From positions 1,059,290 through 1,123,289 of the forward strand of contig NZ_MAQX01000001.1 of assembly GCF_001682865.1 (NCBI RefSeq): DNA of 64,000 nucleotides. The letters run 5' to 3'. Source of the stretch: Bacillus sp. FJAT-26390. GTDB taxonomy: Bacteria; Bacillota; Bacilli; Paenibacillales; Paenibacillaceae. Made by a program: the position numbers and the translations under genes. The notes under the pieces were generated by a model. That model was not told the DNA's origin, searched no databases, and was given only the letters and a program-made list of their open reading frames with translations. Positions 26,029 to 35,079 of this stretch are shown piece after piece; the first letter of the stretch is position 1; every line of letters begins with the position of its first letter.

Positions 26029-26917
26029 CGCTTGTCTCCTCCTCCCGTCTGCCATACAGCTGATCAAGCTTTTTCTCGAAGCTGAAATAGTCTAGGTAAT
26101 CATAAAGCTCTGCACGCGTCTGCATATGGCTAATGACATTTTTTTGCGTGCCTTCCTGCCGGATCGTCTCATATACGAGCTTAGCCGCGGCACTCATTGC
26201 ACGAAAGGCTGATAATGGGTAAAGAGCCAGACTTACGCCGGACTTAGCCAGCTCATCGACTGTGAACAGCGGCGTTTGGCCAAATTCGGTAATGTTGGCC
26301 AGTATTGGCACCTTAACCGCATCGGCGAACGCCTGATAGTCTTCAAGCTTAGTGACAGCCTCCGGGAAAATCATATCCGCCCCGGCTTCGACGCAAGCGC
26401 ACGCCCGATCTATCGCCGACTGTAAGCCTTCATTGGCAAGCGCATCCGTACGCGCCATAATGACAAACTGTTCATCCGCTCTTGCGTCTGCCGCTGCTTT
26501 AATGCGATCAACCATTTCCGCTTTGCTAACGATGGATTTATTAGGCCGGTGCCCGCATCGTTTAGCCGAAATTTGATCCTCGATATGAACGCCGGCGGCG
26601 CCTGCGCGATTCATTTCCTTAATCGTGCGGGCGATTTGGAACGCTCCGCCAAAGCCTGTGTCCGCATCAACGAGCAGCGGTAGCTCGGTCGCGCCCGTAA
26701 TTCTTCTTACTTCCTCCAAACCATCCTGCAGCGACGTAATGCCGAGATCAGGCAGCCCAAATGAGGCGTTAGCGACGCCTGCGCCAGATAAATATAAGGC
26801 TCGAAATCCGGCCCGTTCCGCCAATAGAGCTGAATAGGCATGTATCGTACCCGCGACTTGCAGAGGTTTTTCGACGTTAAGCGCCTCGCGAAGACGCTGC
26901 CCGGGAGATAGACCCAT
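26018..26917 (-). CDS. prpB: Methylisocitrate lyase (PrpB/MmgF)
   Basis: A 299-residue isocitrate-lyase-superfamily enzyme that cleaves 2-methylisocitrate to pyruvate and succinate. The catalytic loop KRCGHRPNK contains the active-site Cys, and [13 protein letters not shown] and [12 protein letters not shown] supply metal- and substrate-binding residues. A GGCGGTGG-type RBS lies upstream of the ATG. It sits between the acyl-CoA dehydrogenase gene (30 bp gap) and prpC (overlap). Confidence 0.92.
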   Translation of the reverse strand: MGLSPGQRLREALNVEKPLQVAGTIHAYSALLAERAGFRALYLSGAGVANASFGLPDLGITSLQDGLEEVRRITGATELPLLVDADTGFGGAFQIARTIKEMNRAGAAGVHIEDQISAKRCGHRPNKSIVSKAEMVDRIKAAADARADEQFVIMARTDALANEGLQSAIDRACACVEAGADMIFPEAVTKLEDYQAFADAVKVPILANITEFGQTPLFTVDELAKSGVSLALYPLSAFRAMSAAAKLVYETIRQEGTQKNVISHMQTRAELYDYLDYFSFEKKLDQLYGRREEETSDGD

Positions 26918-26947
26918 TTCGCCACCGCCTTTTCGATAAGAAGTCGT

Positions 26948-28090
26948 CTATTTAAGCAATTGGCTGCTGATTACGATTCTATGAATCTCATTCGTTCCTT
27001 CGTAAATTTGAGTAACCTTCGCATCGCGAAAAAAACGTTCCACGGATTGCTCTTTCATGCAGCCCTCTGCTCCCAGCATTTGCACCGCCGCGCTAGTGAC
27101 CGCAACGGCTGTGTCGGAGGCGAACATTTTGGCGATAGAAGCATTCTTCGTGCAAGGCAGCCCTTCCTGACGCAAATAAGCGGCATGATAGACGAGTAAA
27201 CGAGCCGCTTCCACCTGTGCGGTCAAATCGGCTAGTCTAGCATGCCGATTCTGAAGCTTATCAAATGCTTTAGCCTCGCCCGTAACATATGGATTAAATC
27301 GGCGATTCAGCACCTCGAGCGCGGCTTGCGCAATCCCGAGCGCTTGCGCCCCGATACCGATTCTGCCGCCATCAAGCGAGCCTTTGGCAATCGCAAACCC
27401 GTTTCCTTCCTCGCCAAGGCGCTGCGAGACCGGCACTTTCAACTGATCAAATATCAATTCGCAGGTGTTAGAGCCATGCAGCCCCATCTTCTTTTCTTTT
27501 TTGCCGACCGTAAGTCCAGGCGCGTCGCTCTCTATAATAAATGCGGTAATGCCGCGAGCTCCCTTGGAAGAGTCGGTAACCGCGAAGGTGACATAGACGT
27601 CTGCTGCTCCCGCATTTGTAATAAACAGCTTCGTCCCGTTCAAAATATAATGATCACCGTCTCGCACGGCCGATGTTCGGATGGATGAGGCATCTGAGCC
27701 AGCATGAGGCTCGGTTAATGCAAATGCCCCTAAGCTATCGCCAGCCGCAAGGCTGCGCACATATTTTTCAACTTGCTCCTGTGTGCCATATTGATAAATC
27801 GGAAAGGTGCCGACTGAAGTATGCACGGACAAAATGACGCCAACCGCCGCGCTCACCTTAGCTATTTCATTAATCGCAATGATGTAGGATACAAAGTCCG
27901 CGCCAGCGCCGCTCCACTGCTTCGGAATCGGAATGCCCATTAATCCTGCGGCAGCCATCTTGCGAATCAATGAGCCGGGAAATTTGTCGCTTTGTTCCAT
28001 GATCGGTACGGCTGGGGCAATTTCTGTCTCAGCAAATTGTTGGACCGCTCTCCGAAGCTCTGCTTGTTCCTGTGTATACCGGAGCTCCAC
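26948..28090 (-). CDS. mmgC: Acyl-CoA dehydrogenase (MmgC-like)
   Basis: A 380-residue short-chain acyl-CoA dehydrogenase with complete signatures: ALTEPHAGSDASSIRT for FAD/substrate binding, LFITNAGAAD, and the catalytic Glu in TQIYEGTNEIHR near the C-terminus. It oxidises acyl-CoA to trans-2-enoyl-CoA and passes electrons to electron-transfer flavoprotein. The GTG start at 28090 follows GAGGGGGC. It is collinear with the Bacillus subtilis mmgABC genes and precedes the methylcitrate enzymes. Confidence 0.9.
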   Translation of the reverse strand: MELRYTQEQAELRRAVQQFAETEIAPAVPIMEQSDKFPGSLIRKMAAAGLMGIPIPKQWSGAGADFVSYIIAINEIAKVSAAVGVILSVHTSVGTFPIYQYGTQEQVEKYVRSLAAGDSLGAFALTEPHAGSDASSIRTSAVRDGDHYILNGTKLFITNAGAADVYVTFAVTDSSKGARGITAFIIESDAPGLTVGKKEKKMGLHGSNTCELIFDQLKVPVSQRLGEEGNGFAIAKGSLDGGRIGIGAQALGIAQAALEVLNRRFNPYVTGEAKAFDKLQNRHARLADLTAQVEAARLLVYHAAYLRQEGLPCTKNASIAKMFASDTAVAVTSAAVQMLGAEGCMKEQSVERFFRDAKVTQIYEGTNEIHRIVISSQLLK

Positions 28091-28126
28091 TTCCTTGCCC
28101 CCTCTCGGTAAAACCGTTCCCCGCCT

Positions 28127-28978
28127 TTAATCGTAATTGTAAAATCCACGTTTCGTCTTGCATCCCAGCCATCCGGCCTGCACATATTTGCGCAGCAAAG
28201 GACACGGCCTATACTTTGAATCGCCAAACCCCTGATGCAGCGTCTCCATAATAGCTAAGCAAGTATCGAGTCCAATAAAATCAGCCAGCGTAAGCGGCCC
28301 CATCGGATGGTTCATGCCAAGACGCATGACTTGGTCCACCGCTTCCGGCTCTGCCACTCCCTCATACACGGTGTAAATCGCTTCATTAATCATCGGCATT
28401 AAGATGCGGTTGGAGACGAAGCCTGGAAAGTCATGCACCTCAACCGGCGTTTTGCCCAGTATATGCGTCAAAGCTTTAATTTTCTCGAACGTTTCGTCCG
28501 ATGTCGCAAGCCCTCGAATAATCTCAACAAGCGGCATCACGGTAACAGGGTTCATGAAATGCATGCCGATAACGAGCTGCGGCCGCTTCGTTGAGGCTGC
28601 AATATCGGTGATGGATAAGGATGAGGTATTCGTCGCCAAAATCGTATCCGGACCGCAGATCTGGTCCAGCTGCTTAAACAAAACCTTCTTCGTCTCCATT
28701 CGCTCCGGTGCTGCTTCAATGACAAGCTCCGCATTCGAAGCGCCAGCAAGATCCACTGAGCATTCCAAATTGCCAAGCAGCTTCAATCGCTCCTCATCGT
28801 TCATTTTCCCTTTTGCGACTAAGCGGGACACTGCCGAGTTGATGGAAGCTACACCTCGCGCAACGGCATCCGTCTCGATGTCGTAAAGCGTCACCAGATG
28901 GCCGCTTCGGGCAAGCGTCTGAGCGATGCCGCTTCCCATTTGCCCAGCTCCAATTACAGTAACCTTGCGAAAAGTCAT
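28127..28978 (-). CDS. mmgB: 3-hydroxybutyryl-CoA dehydrogenase (MmgB)
   Basis: A 283-residue dehydrogenase. The NAD-binding motif VIGAGQMGSGIAQTLA, LATNTSSLSITDIA, the catalytic His in GMHFMNPV and DFPGFVSNRILMPMINEA are all present. It interconverts 3-hydroxyacyl-CoA and acetoacetyl-CoA-type products for the adjacent thiolase. An AGAGGTG RBS precedes the ATG. No enoyl-CoA hydratase gene is in this operon, so that step must be supplied elsewhere. Confidence 0.92.
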   Translation of the reverse strand: MTFRKVTVIGAGQMGSGIAQTLARSGHLVTLYDIETDAVARGVASINSAVSRLVAKGKMNDEERLKLLGNLECSVDLAGASNAELVIEAAPERMETKKVLFKQLDQICGPDTILATNTSSLSITDIAASTKRPQLVIGMHFMNPVTVMPLVEIIRGLATSDETFEKIKALTHILGKTPVEVHDFPGFVSNRILMPMINEAIYTVYEGVAEPEAVDQVMRLGMNHPMGPLTLADFIGLDTCLAIMETLHQGFGDSKYRPCPLLRKYVQAGWLGCKTKRGFYNYD

Positions 28979-28993
28979 CGTATCACCTCTTCT

Positions 28994-30166
28994 TCAGCCG
29001 TCCACCTGAATCAGTACTGCATCTCCCTGCGCGCCGCCGCTGCAAATGGCGGCAATGCCGAGTCCGCCGCCCCGGCGCTTCAATTCGTGAATGAGCGTAA
29101 GCACAATTCTGGCGCCGCTTGCCCCAATCGGATGGCCGAGTGCAACTGCCCCGCCGTTTACATTGACCTTCTCCTCATCCCAGCCGAGTATTTTGCCGCA
29201 AGTCAGTATGACGGAGGCAAAAGCTTCATTTACCTCAAATAAATCGATGTCCGGCAGCGAAAGACCCGTTTTCCGCAAAAGCTTCTGTATAGCAATCGCG
29301 GGGGCGGTCGCTAAGTACGGAGCCTCGGTTGCAATCGCGGCATGAGCGATGATTTTGGCAAGCCGTTGATACCCGCCTTGCAGCGCCGCCTCGTCAGACA
29401 TCAATACGAATGTAGCAGCTCCATCATTTAAGCCGGGCGCGTTGCCTGCGGTGATCGTACCCGTTGGACCGTGCAGAGGCTTAAGCTGAGCCAGCTTGTT
29501 GCTACTTGTATCGGCGCGCGGGCTTTCATCCATGCTGATAATAGCGCTTGCAGTAGTTGAATAAGGAATGATTTCCTCCTCGAACAAATGATTTGAAATC
29601 GCTGAGCACGCGCGCATATGGCTTCTCAAAGCCCATTCGTCCTGCTCCGACCGGCTTATGCCAAATTCTGCTGCAACCCGGTTTGCATGAACCGCCATTT
29701 GTACATCGTCAAACGGACAGAGCAAGCCATCATAGATCAAAAGGTCGGTCAGCTCGGTATGTCCAAGCCTGCTTCCCCATCTCGCTTTCTGGATCGCGAA
29801 TGGAGCATGGCTCATGCTCTCCATTCCGCCAGCCACAATCGTATCGGCCTCTCCCGCACGTATCATTTGATCCGCCAAGGTGATGGCACGAAGTCCAGAG
29901 GCGCATACTTTGTTGATCGTTTCCGAGGGTACGCTCCAATCGAGGCCCGCCAGCCTTGCGGCTTGTCGCGCCGGGTTTTGCCCGCAGCCTGCTTGGAGAA
30001 CCATCCCCATGATGACGCCATCGACCTGATCAGCTGTGATTCCGCTATTTTCGATAGCTCCCTTTATTGAAGCTGCTCCCAGCTGGACGGCTTTCACGTC
30101 CTTGAACATGCCGCCGAACTTGCCAAATGCCGTTCTTCTCCCGCCGACAATGAACGTTTGACGCAT
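28994..30166 (-). CDS. mmgA: Acetyl-CoA acetyltransferase (thiolase, MmgA)
   Basis: A 390-residue thiolase. The acyl-accepting Cys is in [12 protein letters not shown], the His in [19 protein letters not shown] and the second Cys in [11 protein letters not shown], so the active site is complete. It cleaves 3-ketoacyl-CoA to acetyl-CoA plus a shortened acyl-CoA; odd or branched chains leave propionyl-CoA for the Prp enzymes. GGAGG lies 10 bp before the ATG. It is 15 bp downstream of the divergent acyl-CoA dehydrogenase gene. Confidence 0.92.
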   Translation of the reverse strand: MRQTFIVGGRRTAFGKFGGMFKDVKAVQLGAASIKGAIENSGITADQVDGVIMGMVLQAGCGQNPARQAARLAGLDWSVPSETINKVCASGLRAITLADQMIRAGEADTIVAGGMESMSHAPFAIQKARWGSRLGHTELTDLLIYDGLLCPFDDVQMAVHANRVAAEFGISRSEQDEWALRSHMRACSAISNHLFEEEIIPYSTTASAIISMDESPRADTSSNKLAQLKPLHGPTGTITAGNAPGLNDGAATFVLMSDEAALQGGYQRLAKIIAHAAIATEAPYLATAPAIAIQKLLRKTGLSLPDIDLFEVNEAFASVILTCGKILGWDEEKVNVNGGAVALGHPIGASGARIVLTLIHELKRRGGGLGIAAICSGGAQGDAVLIQVDG

Positions 30167-30181
30167 GGTGGAACCGCCTCC

Positions 30182-31306
30182 TTATTCCGTCAGCATGCGG
30201 TAAAACAAATCGGTCTCCATCCCACCGGTTCCGACTTCGGTTTCCAAACATTTGGCATCCCTTAAGTAACGCTCCATCCGGTATTCGTGCATATAGCCGT
30301 AACCGCCAAAAATTTGAATCGCCTCAATTGCTGCTGCGACTGCCGTGTCTGCCGCAAATCTACGGGCAAGCGCCGCTTCCCTTCCGCAGCTTAAGCCCTC
30401 GTCCATGCGCCATGCTGCCTGATAGGTGAGCAGCCGTGCAGCTTCGGTTTTGGCGGACATATCCGCCAGCTTGAATGAAATGCCCTGCTGTTTTCCGATC
30501 AACAATCCGAATTGCTTGCGCTCCTTGGCATAAGCAGCAGCAGCCTCAAGCGCCCCTTGAGCGATCCCTACAGCTTGCGCAGCCGCGCTAATATGGCTTA
30601 TATCGATTAAGGATGTTGCTATTTCTTGTCCTTGCCCAAGGTGTCCTATTCGATGGTTTGCCGTAACGATACAATGCTCAAATGTAACTTCCGCGGTCAT
30701 AAAGGAGCGCAAGCCAAGCTTGCTCACTTTATTGCCTACAATGAAGCCGGACGTGCCGCTCTCGACTAGAAACACACTATAATCGTTTTTCCTTTTTCCC
30801 GATCCGGTTTGGGCATAGACCACGCAGTGATCTGCAGCCTCCGCTTGCAGAACTAAGGAATGTCCGCCGTTCAGCTCCCAGTCCAGCCCGGTTTTGTGAG
30901 CTCTTATGCTGTTGTTTCCTTGCTTACTCAGAGGCGCGCATGCTCCAAGCCTAGAACCGCTCGCAAGCTCTTTAAGAAATAACGAATGGGTTTCCTTGCT
31001 GCCGAATTTATATAGGGGCCACGCCGCATAAACGGTATGTGCAGCTAATGAAGCGGAAGTCGATGCGCACACCCGGGAAAGCTCTTCTAGTACAACGGCA
31101 TACGTCAACCAATCGCTCCCGGCGCCGCCGCTGCTTTCATCGATTGGAATAGCTGTTAATCCGAGTTCCGCTACCCGATTAAACAGCTTCCTTTCAAATT
31201 GTTCTAGCTCATCCCGTTCGCCTGCTCGCCTTGTTACCTCGCTTTCTGCAAATTCCCTGATGACCGATCTTGTCAGCTCCAGCTCCTCGGATATACAAAA
31301 TTGCAT
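30182..31306 (-). CDS. Divergent acyl-CoA dehydrogenase-like protein, probably altered active site
   Basis: A 374-residue protein, first gene of the mmg/prp operon. It keeps the acyl-CoA dehydrogenase fold and FAD-contact segments (KERKQFGLLIGKQQGISFKLADM, split by the fold, and IQIFGGYGYMHEYRMERYLRDAK). It has lost the usual TEPxAGSD motif (CAPLSKQGNNSI instead) and the YEGTNEI motif with the catalytic Glu (TEVGTGGM instead, with Val at the Glu position). A complete paralogue, mmgC, lies in the same operon. It may be a subunit of a heteromeric dehydrogenase, use a base elsewhere in the sequence, or be degenerating. The frame is intact. ATG at 31306 is favoured (GGGAGGG upstream); GTG at 31309 is possible. 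Confidence 0.8.
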   Translation of the reverse strand: MQFCISEELELTRSVIREFAESEVTRRAGERDELEQFERKLFNRVAELGLTAIPIDESSGGAGSDWLTYAVVLEELSRVCASTSASLAAHTVYAAWPLYKFGSKETHSLFLKELASGSRLGACAPLSKQGNNSIRAHKTGLDWELNGGHSLVLQAEAADHCVVYAQTGSGKRKNDYSVFLVESGTSGFIVGNKVSKLGLRSFMTAEVTFEHCIVTANHRIGHLGQGQEIATSLIDISHISAAAQAVGIAQGALEAAAAYAKERKQFGLLIGKQQGISFKLADMSAKTEAARLLTYQAAWRMDEGLSCGREAALARRFAADTAVAAAIEAIQIFGGYGYMHEYRMERYLRDAKCLETEVGTGGMETDLFYRMLTE

Positions 31307-31356
31307 CACCCTCCCTCCCCTTCTCTTGGCAGGTCAAGCATGGTGGACAAAGTTCG

Positions 31357-31376
31357 ACGGTATACGCGGTTACCGT
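31357..31376. promoter_or_regulatory. Palindromic operator candidate upstream of the mmg/prp operon
   Basis: ACGGTATACGCGGTTACCGT is symmetric at 16 of 20 positions and lies at the expected transcription start, just downstream of the sigma-E-like -10. It only loosely fits the cre consensus, so CcpA is possible but not shown. Confidence 0.4.
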
Positions 31377-31406
31377 AGTATATGAAGGCGACTGTCTTAA
31401 AAATGA
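31377..31406 (-). promoter_or_regulatory. Sigma-E-like promoter of the mmg/prp operon
   Basis: On the minus strand, TCATTTT (31406-31400) and CATATACT (31384-31377) are separated by 15 bp. They match the Bacillus sigma-E consensus (KMATATT and CATACAHT) at 6 of 7 and 7 of 8 positions. The B. subtilis mmg operon is sigma-E dependent, so mother-cell expression during sporulation is a reasonable inference. Confidence 0.5.
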
Positions 31407-31463
31407 CTTTCCAAACAAGGTTTAAATAAGCTTAAAATGTAAAATAAAACCATATAGGCACAC

Positions 31464-31488
31464 AAAAAAACCAGCCTATGCAGGCTGG
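31464..31488 (-). terminator. Intrinsic terminator of the permease pair
   Basis: CCAGCC-TGCATA-GGCTGG is followed by seven T on the minus strand, just past the stop at 31510. Confidence 0.85.
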
Positions 31489-31509
31489 CTTATTCATGTC
31501 TTTTCCTAT

Positions 31510-32454
31510 TTAAGTTGTGCGATAAACGTAAGGGTCCTTTGGTTCCTCAATGGACTTCCAATCGGTTACCTTTAATACCGGTATCGTTTGTTTAAAAGGC
31601 TGGTAAAGCTCCCAGGTTAGCTTGCCTGTTACATGCACCCAATCATCGTCCTTGATTTGCGTATTTTTTGGAAACTCAACCAGCATCCCGAATACGCCTG
31701 AATCCGCAACGCAATGAATGAAGCCGAACCGAAAAATAAAATAATGATTCCCGTCTACCTGCTGTCCTTTATAAGCAAATCCATCAAATCCGATCGTTTT
31801 GTCCATAAAGTCCTCCGGTGCATTGTAGATGACCTCCATCCCTTTCAAATAATCCGAATCGGATAGAATGACGGAAGGACGGTCGATAAATTGTGCCAGC
31901 TCCTTATTTTTTACGTTGATATAATCGTCCTTGCGATAAAAGACGCTTGAGTCGGGCTTTAGAAATTGATGGGCGCCAACGTTTTTCTCTATGTTTTCCT
32001 CAAAGCTCGGGAAGGAAAAGCCCTTTGCTTTTACGAAGCTTGAATCTAGCGCAGCTGCCGGCAGGAAAAGGCCCGTAAAGATCGGCACGAATAAGATGAG
32101 ATAGCTGAAAAACCGTTTGAGCCTCGTATCATTGCCATGCGAGTGGCCATGATCATGAGCGTGCCCATGCTGATGATTGTGATCATGGTGAGCGAGTTCA
32201 TGCGCATGCGAGTCATGCTCCATATGATCATCGTGACGGCATTCCTTCTCAGGTGCGGCTGCCTGCTTCTTCTCTTCGGCAATTTGCTGGCGTGAGACGC
32301 GCACAAATTCAAAAATGCTTAACAGTCCCATAATGACAACGGCGCTAATCGATAGGTAGGCATATTTCATGTTGATATACTTATTGATATCTCCGGTATA
32401 ATGCAGCATGAAAAACATGAAAGAAAATCCGAATAATATAAAAAATCGAATCAT
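31510..32454 (-). CDS. ycgQ: YcgQ-type (TIGR03943) putative permease subunit with His-rich loop
   Basis: A 314-residue membrane-anchored protein with two N-terminal transmembrane helices, then a loop (about residues 65-108) with more than a dozen histidines interspersed with Asp and Glu, a third helix (about 113-135) and a large extracytoplasmic domain containing FIHCVADSGVFGMLVEF and DDDWVHVTGKL. The His-rich stretch looks like a metal-binding segment. The start overlaps the stop of the partner permease gene by 4 bp, so the two are translationally coupled and probably form one complex. Substrate is unproven; metal handling is inferred. Confidence 0.78.
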   Translation of the reverse strand: MIRFFILFGFSFMFFMLHYTGDINKYINMKYAYLSISAVVIMGLLSIFEFVRVSRQQIAEEKKQAAAPEKECRHDDHMEHDSHAHELAHHDHNHQHGHAHDHGHSHGNDTRLKRFFSYLILFVPIFTGLFLPAAALDSSFVKAKGFSFPSFEENIEKNVGAHQFLKPDSSVFYRKDDYINVKNKELAQFIDRPSVILSDSDYLKGMEVIYNAPEDFMDKTIGFDGFAYKGQQVDGNHYFIFRFGFIHCVADSGVFGMLVEFPKNTQIKDDDWVHVTGKLTWELYQPFKQTIPVLKVTDWKSIEEPKDPYVYRTT

Positions 32455-33362
32455 CCGAATAACCTCCCTACGATTAACGAGCCGGCGAGCGTAAAGAGCG
32501 CTACGAGCGCGATTAACGCTACAACAAACTTAGTGCGGTATGTCCCGAGAAGCATCAGCGTATTTTTAATATCGATCATTGGCCCAAATACGAGAAATGC
32601 AGATAGTGACCCTACCGTAAATGTGCTTCTGAAGGAAGCCGCAATAAAAGCATCCGCCTCCGAGCAAAGCGAAATGATAAAGGCAAGAGCAATCATGACC
32701 AGCGATGAAGTAACCGGATTGCTGCCTAGATGCAGCAAATAGGAAGTTGGCACGAATGTCTGCATGCATGCGGCGATGAAAGCTCCGAGCACCAAATATT
32801 TTCCGACGGAGAAAAACTCTTCGATGGCATGAACGACAACCTCATAAAGCCTCTTGCCTAGCGGCATGCGAGCGCCGAGCGCCATTTCCGTCCCCTGCTC
32901 GATAGCTGCTGCAGCTTGGCCGTCCTGCACGCGAAATGGAAGCTGCTTGAACATAAAGGAGAGAACGATCGAAACGGTGAAGGCTACGACGATCGATAAG
33001 CCTGCGCGAATGCCGACCATCTGCCAATCATTCCCGAAGGCAATGTAGGTAGAGAACAACACGATTGGGTTGATGATCGGTCCGGTCAGCATAAAGGCAA
33101 TGCCGGCATGCAAGGGCATCCCCTTATTGATTAATCGTTTGGTAATGGGCACGATCCCGCACTCGCAGGAAGGGAAGAAAATGCCGATTCCACAGCCCAA
33201 TATTGTAGCCAGATATCGATTACGCGGCATGATACGAGCAATCCATTGCTCTTTCAAGAACGTTTGAATAAATCCGGAAATAAGGACGCCGACTAAGACG
33301 AAAGGAATAGCTTCCATCACCATGCTGATAAAGATCGTATTTAATTGATAAAAAGTCGTCAA
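32451..33362 (-). CDS. ycgR: YcgR-type (DUF318) permease
   Basis: A 303-residue membrane protein with about eight transmembrane helices and two conserved polar motifs in membrane context: FFPSCECGIVPITKRL, which has two cysteines in a CxC arrangement, and the C-terminal SLCSEADAFIAASF. This is the signature of the UPF0718/DUF318 permeases. The TTG start at 33362 follows GAGATGAGG. It is paired with the YcgQ-type protein downstream. Substrate unknown; the conserved cysteines and the partner's His-rich loop suggest a soft metal or thiol compound. Confidence 0.8.
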   Translation of the reverse strand: MTTFYQLNTIFISMVMEAIPFVLVGVLISGFIQTFLKEQWIARIMPRNRYLATILGCGIGIFFPSCECGIVPITKRLINKGMPLHAGIAFMLTGPIINPIVLFSTYIAFGNDWQMVGIRAGLSIVVAFTVSIVLSFMFKQLPFRVQDGQAAAAIEQGTEMALGARMPLGKRLYEVVVHAIEEFFSVGKYLVLGAFIAACMQTFVPTSYLLHLGSNPVTSSLVMIALAFIISLCSEADAFIAASFRSTFTVGSLSAFLVFGPMIDIKNTLMLLGTYRTKFVVALIALVALFTLAGSLIVGRLFG

Positions 33363-33397
33363 GCATCCTCATCTCCATTGCTCATGCTTCAACCTAG

Positions 33398-34969
33398 TTA
33401 TACATTTTGCTGCGAGATCGTGCCGCCTTGCTCAAAGGTAAGGAGCTTGGTCGCTATTTTATCGATAAAGAAGCGATCGTGGCTTACGGTGACCACGGCC
33501 CCCGGAAAATGAATCAATGCCTGCTCCATTACCTGGATGCTAGTCAGATCGAGATGGTTAGTCGGCTCGTCCAGCACGATAATCTCAGCTCCCGAGAGCA
33601 GGCATTTCGCTAATGCGACCCGCGCTTGCTGACCGCCCGACAGATTTCCGATGACTTTATGAAGATCAGCCTCCGAGAACTGGAGCATCGACAAAAATTT
33701 ATTTACTTTTTTTCGCGGAGCGTCAAGGCCAAGGCCATAGACGTTAACGGCATGGCTGACGGTATCCTTCTGATCCAGCTCGTCCCACATCCGGTTGAAA
33801 AAAGCAAAATTGACGCCCTTGCTAAAGCGTACTGCGCCTGAATCCGCAGGCTCTTGGCCCGTGAACACCTTGATTAAAGTGGATTTCCCGCTGCCGTTGG
33901 AGCCGATAATGGCGATGCGGTCCTCCTTCTGAATATCAAAGCTGACATTTTGAAATATCCCGCGATCTCCATAGCTCTTGCTGATCGCTTCCACTTGGCA
34001 TAGCTGGTCAGGGAAACGCAAATTTTCATAAATATCGGTAATGAGAACATTTACCGGATGGGGCTCCACTCGCTTCTTCATATCAGCCAGCTTGCGCGAG
34101 AGACGATCCTTGGACGATTTCCTCTGCGACTTGTTGTCGATCTCCTCCGCTTCCATGAGCAGAAGCTCTTCCTCCCATTCAAACTGCCGGTCAAGCTCTT
34201 TCTTGCGCAGCTTTTTCTTGCGAATATAATCGGTATAATTTCCTTCATACTCTTGGAAACGATAGTTTTCGATTTCAATGGTGCGGGTAACCACCCGGTC
34301 GATAAACTGCCGATCATGAGAAATAAGCACCATCGTGCCGTTAAAGCGATGCAGCCATTGCTCCAGCCACGTCAGCCCTTCAATGTCCAAAAAGTTTGTT
34401 GGCTCATCGAGCAAAACGACATCCGGCAGCTCAATCAGCATTTTGGCTAATGCGGCTCGGTTGCGCCAGCCCCCGGATAGCTGGTCAACTGGCTGCTTCC
34501 GCGAATGCTCGTCGAATCCAAGCTTAGTCAGCACCGTATCGATCTCGATCGCAGCGTTCCACCCATCATGATGCTCCATTTGCTCAAACAGCTCCGCTTG
34601 GCGATCAAGAAGACGTGTCATTTCACCATCGTCGTCTACGGCGCCAAGTTTCTCTCCGATCTCAGCCAGCTCACGTTCAATGCTCCAAATATGCTCATAG
34701 CACTGCTCTACCTCCTGCTGGACAGATCGATTGCCGCTTAGCTCTGAGAATTGGGAGAAATAGCTCACTTTGACCTGAGGATCTACTTCCACTTTTCCCG
34801 CCGTAGGTTCTACCCTGCCCAGAATAAGCTTAAAAACAGTCGATTTTCCTGCTCCGTTCCTACCGATGAGTCCGATCCGTTCCCCTTTGCTTATACGAAA
34901 ATAAATATCGCGAAAAATAAGAGTATCCTCATATTTTTTCGTTACGTTTTCGAGTCGAATCACGCTCAT
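33398..34969 (-). CDS. ABC-F family ATPase (translation-associated)
   Basis: A 523-residue soluble protein with two ABC domains in tandem. Walker A motifs are GRNGAGKST and GSNGSGKST; signatures are LSGGWRNR and LSGGQQAR; Walker B motifs are VVLLDEPTNFLD and IIVLDEPTNHLD. Between them is a charged linker (about 240-325, rich in K/E/R), as in ABC-F proteins that act in the ribosomal E site. It has no membrane domain, so it is not a transporter. ABC-F members either resolve stalled translation or protect ribosomes from antibiotics; this one cannot be assigned to a resistance class by eye. ATG at 34969 has GAGGTG 6 bp upstream. Confidence 0.87.
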   Translation of the reverse strand: MSVIRLENVTKKYEDTLIFRDIYFRISKGERIGLIGRNGAGKSTVFKLILGRVEPTAGKVEVDPQVKVSYFSQFSELSGNRSVQQEVEQCYEHIWSIERELAEIGEKLGAVDDDGEMTRLLDRQAELFEQMEHHDGWNAAIEIDTVLTKLGFDEHSRKQPVDQLSGGWRNRAALAKMLIELPDVVLLDEPTNFLDIEGLTWLEQWLHRFNGTMVLISHDRQFIDRVVTRTIEIENYRFQEYEGNYTDYIRKKKLRKKELDRQFEWEEELLLMEAEEIDNKSQRKSSKDRLSRKLADMKKRVEPHPVNVLITDIYENLRFPDQLCQVEAISKSYGDRGIFQNVSFDIQKEDRIAIIGSNGSGKSTLIKVFTGQEPADSGAVRFSKGVNFAFFNRMWDELDQKDTVSHAVNVYGLGLDAPRKKVNKFLSMLQFSEADLHKVIGNLSGGQQARVALAKCLLSGAEIIVLDEPTNHLDLTSIQVMEQALIHFPGAVVTVSHDRFFIDKIATKLLTFEQGGTISQQNV

Positions 34970-35030
34970 GCCTATCACCTCTGTATATGGTTGTAAACCA
35001 CGCGCGACCCATGTGTCAAGCCTGACCGCA

Positions 35031-35078
35031 AGAAAGGACCGCTAGGCGCCTATAATGGCTGCACCTAATGGTCCTTTC
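35031..35078 (-). terminator. Intrinsic terminator of the nas operon
   Basis: AAAGGACC and GGTCCTTT arms plus inner TAGGTGC/GCGCCTA pairing form a long stem on the minus strand, followed by TTTCTT, immediately past the nasC stop. Confidence 0.75.
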
Positions 35079-35079
35079 T

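Noticed and set aside
31357..31376. CcpA cre site for the mmg operon
   Set aside because: The palindrome misses key cre positions (the leading T, the inner A/T and the trailing C), so I list it only as an unassigned operator.
32107..32260. His-rich stretch as a low-complexity repeat or CRISPR-like array
   Set aside because: It is a coding His/Asp-rich loop without regular repeat-spacer spacing. No CRISPR array was seen anywhere in the window.
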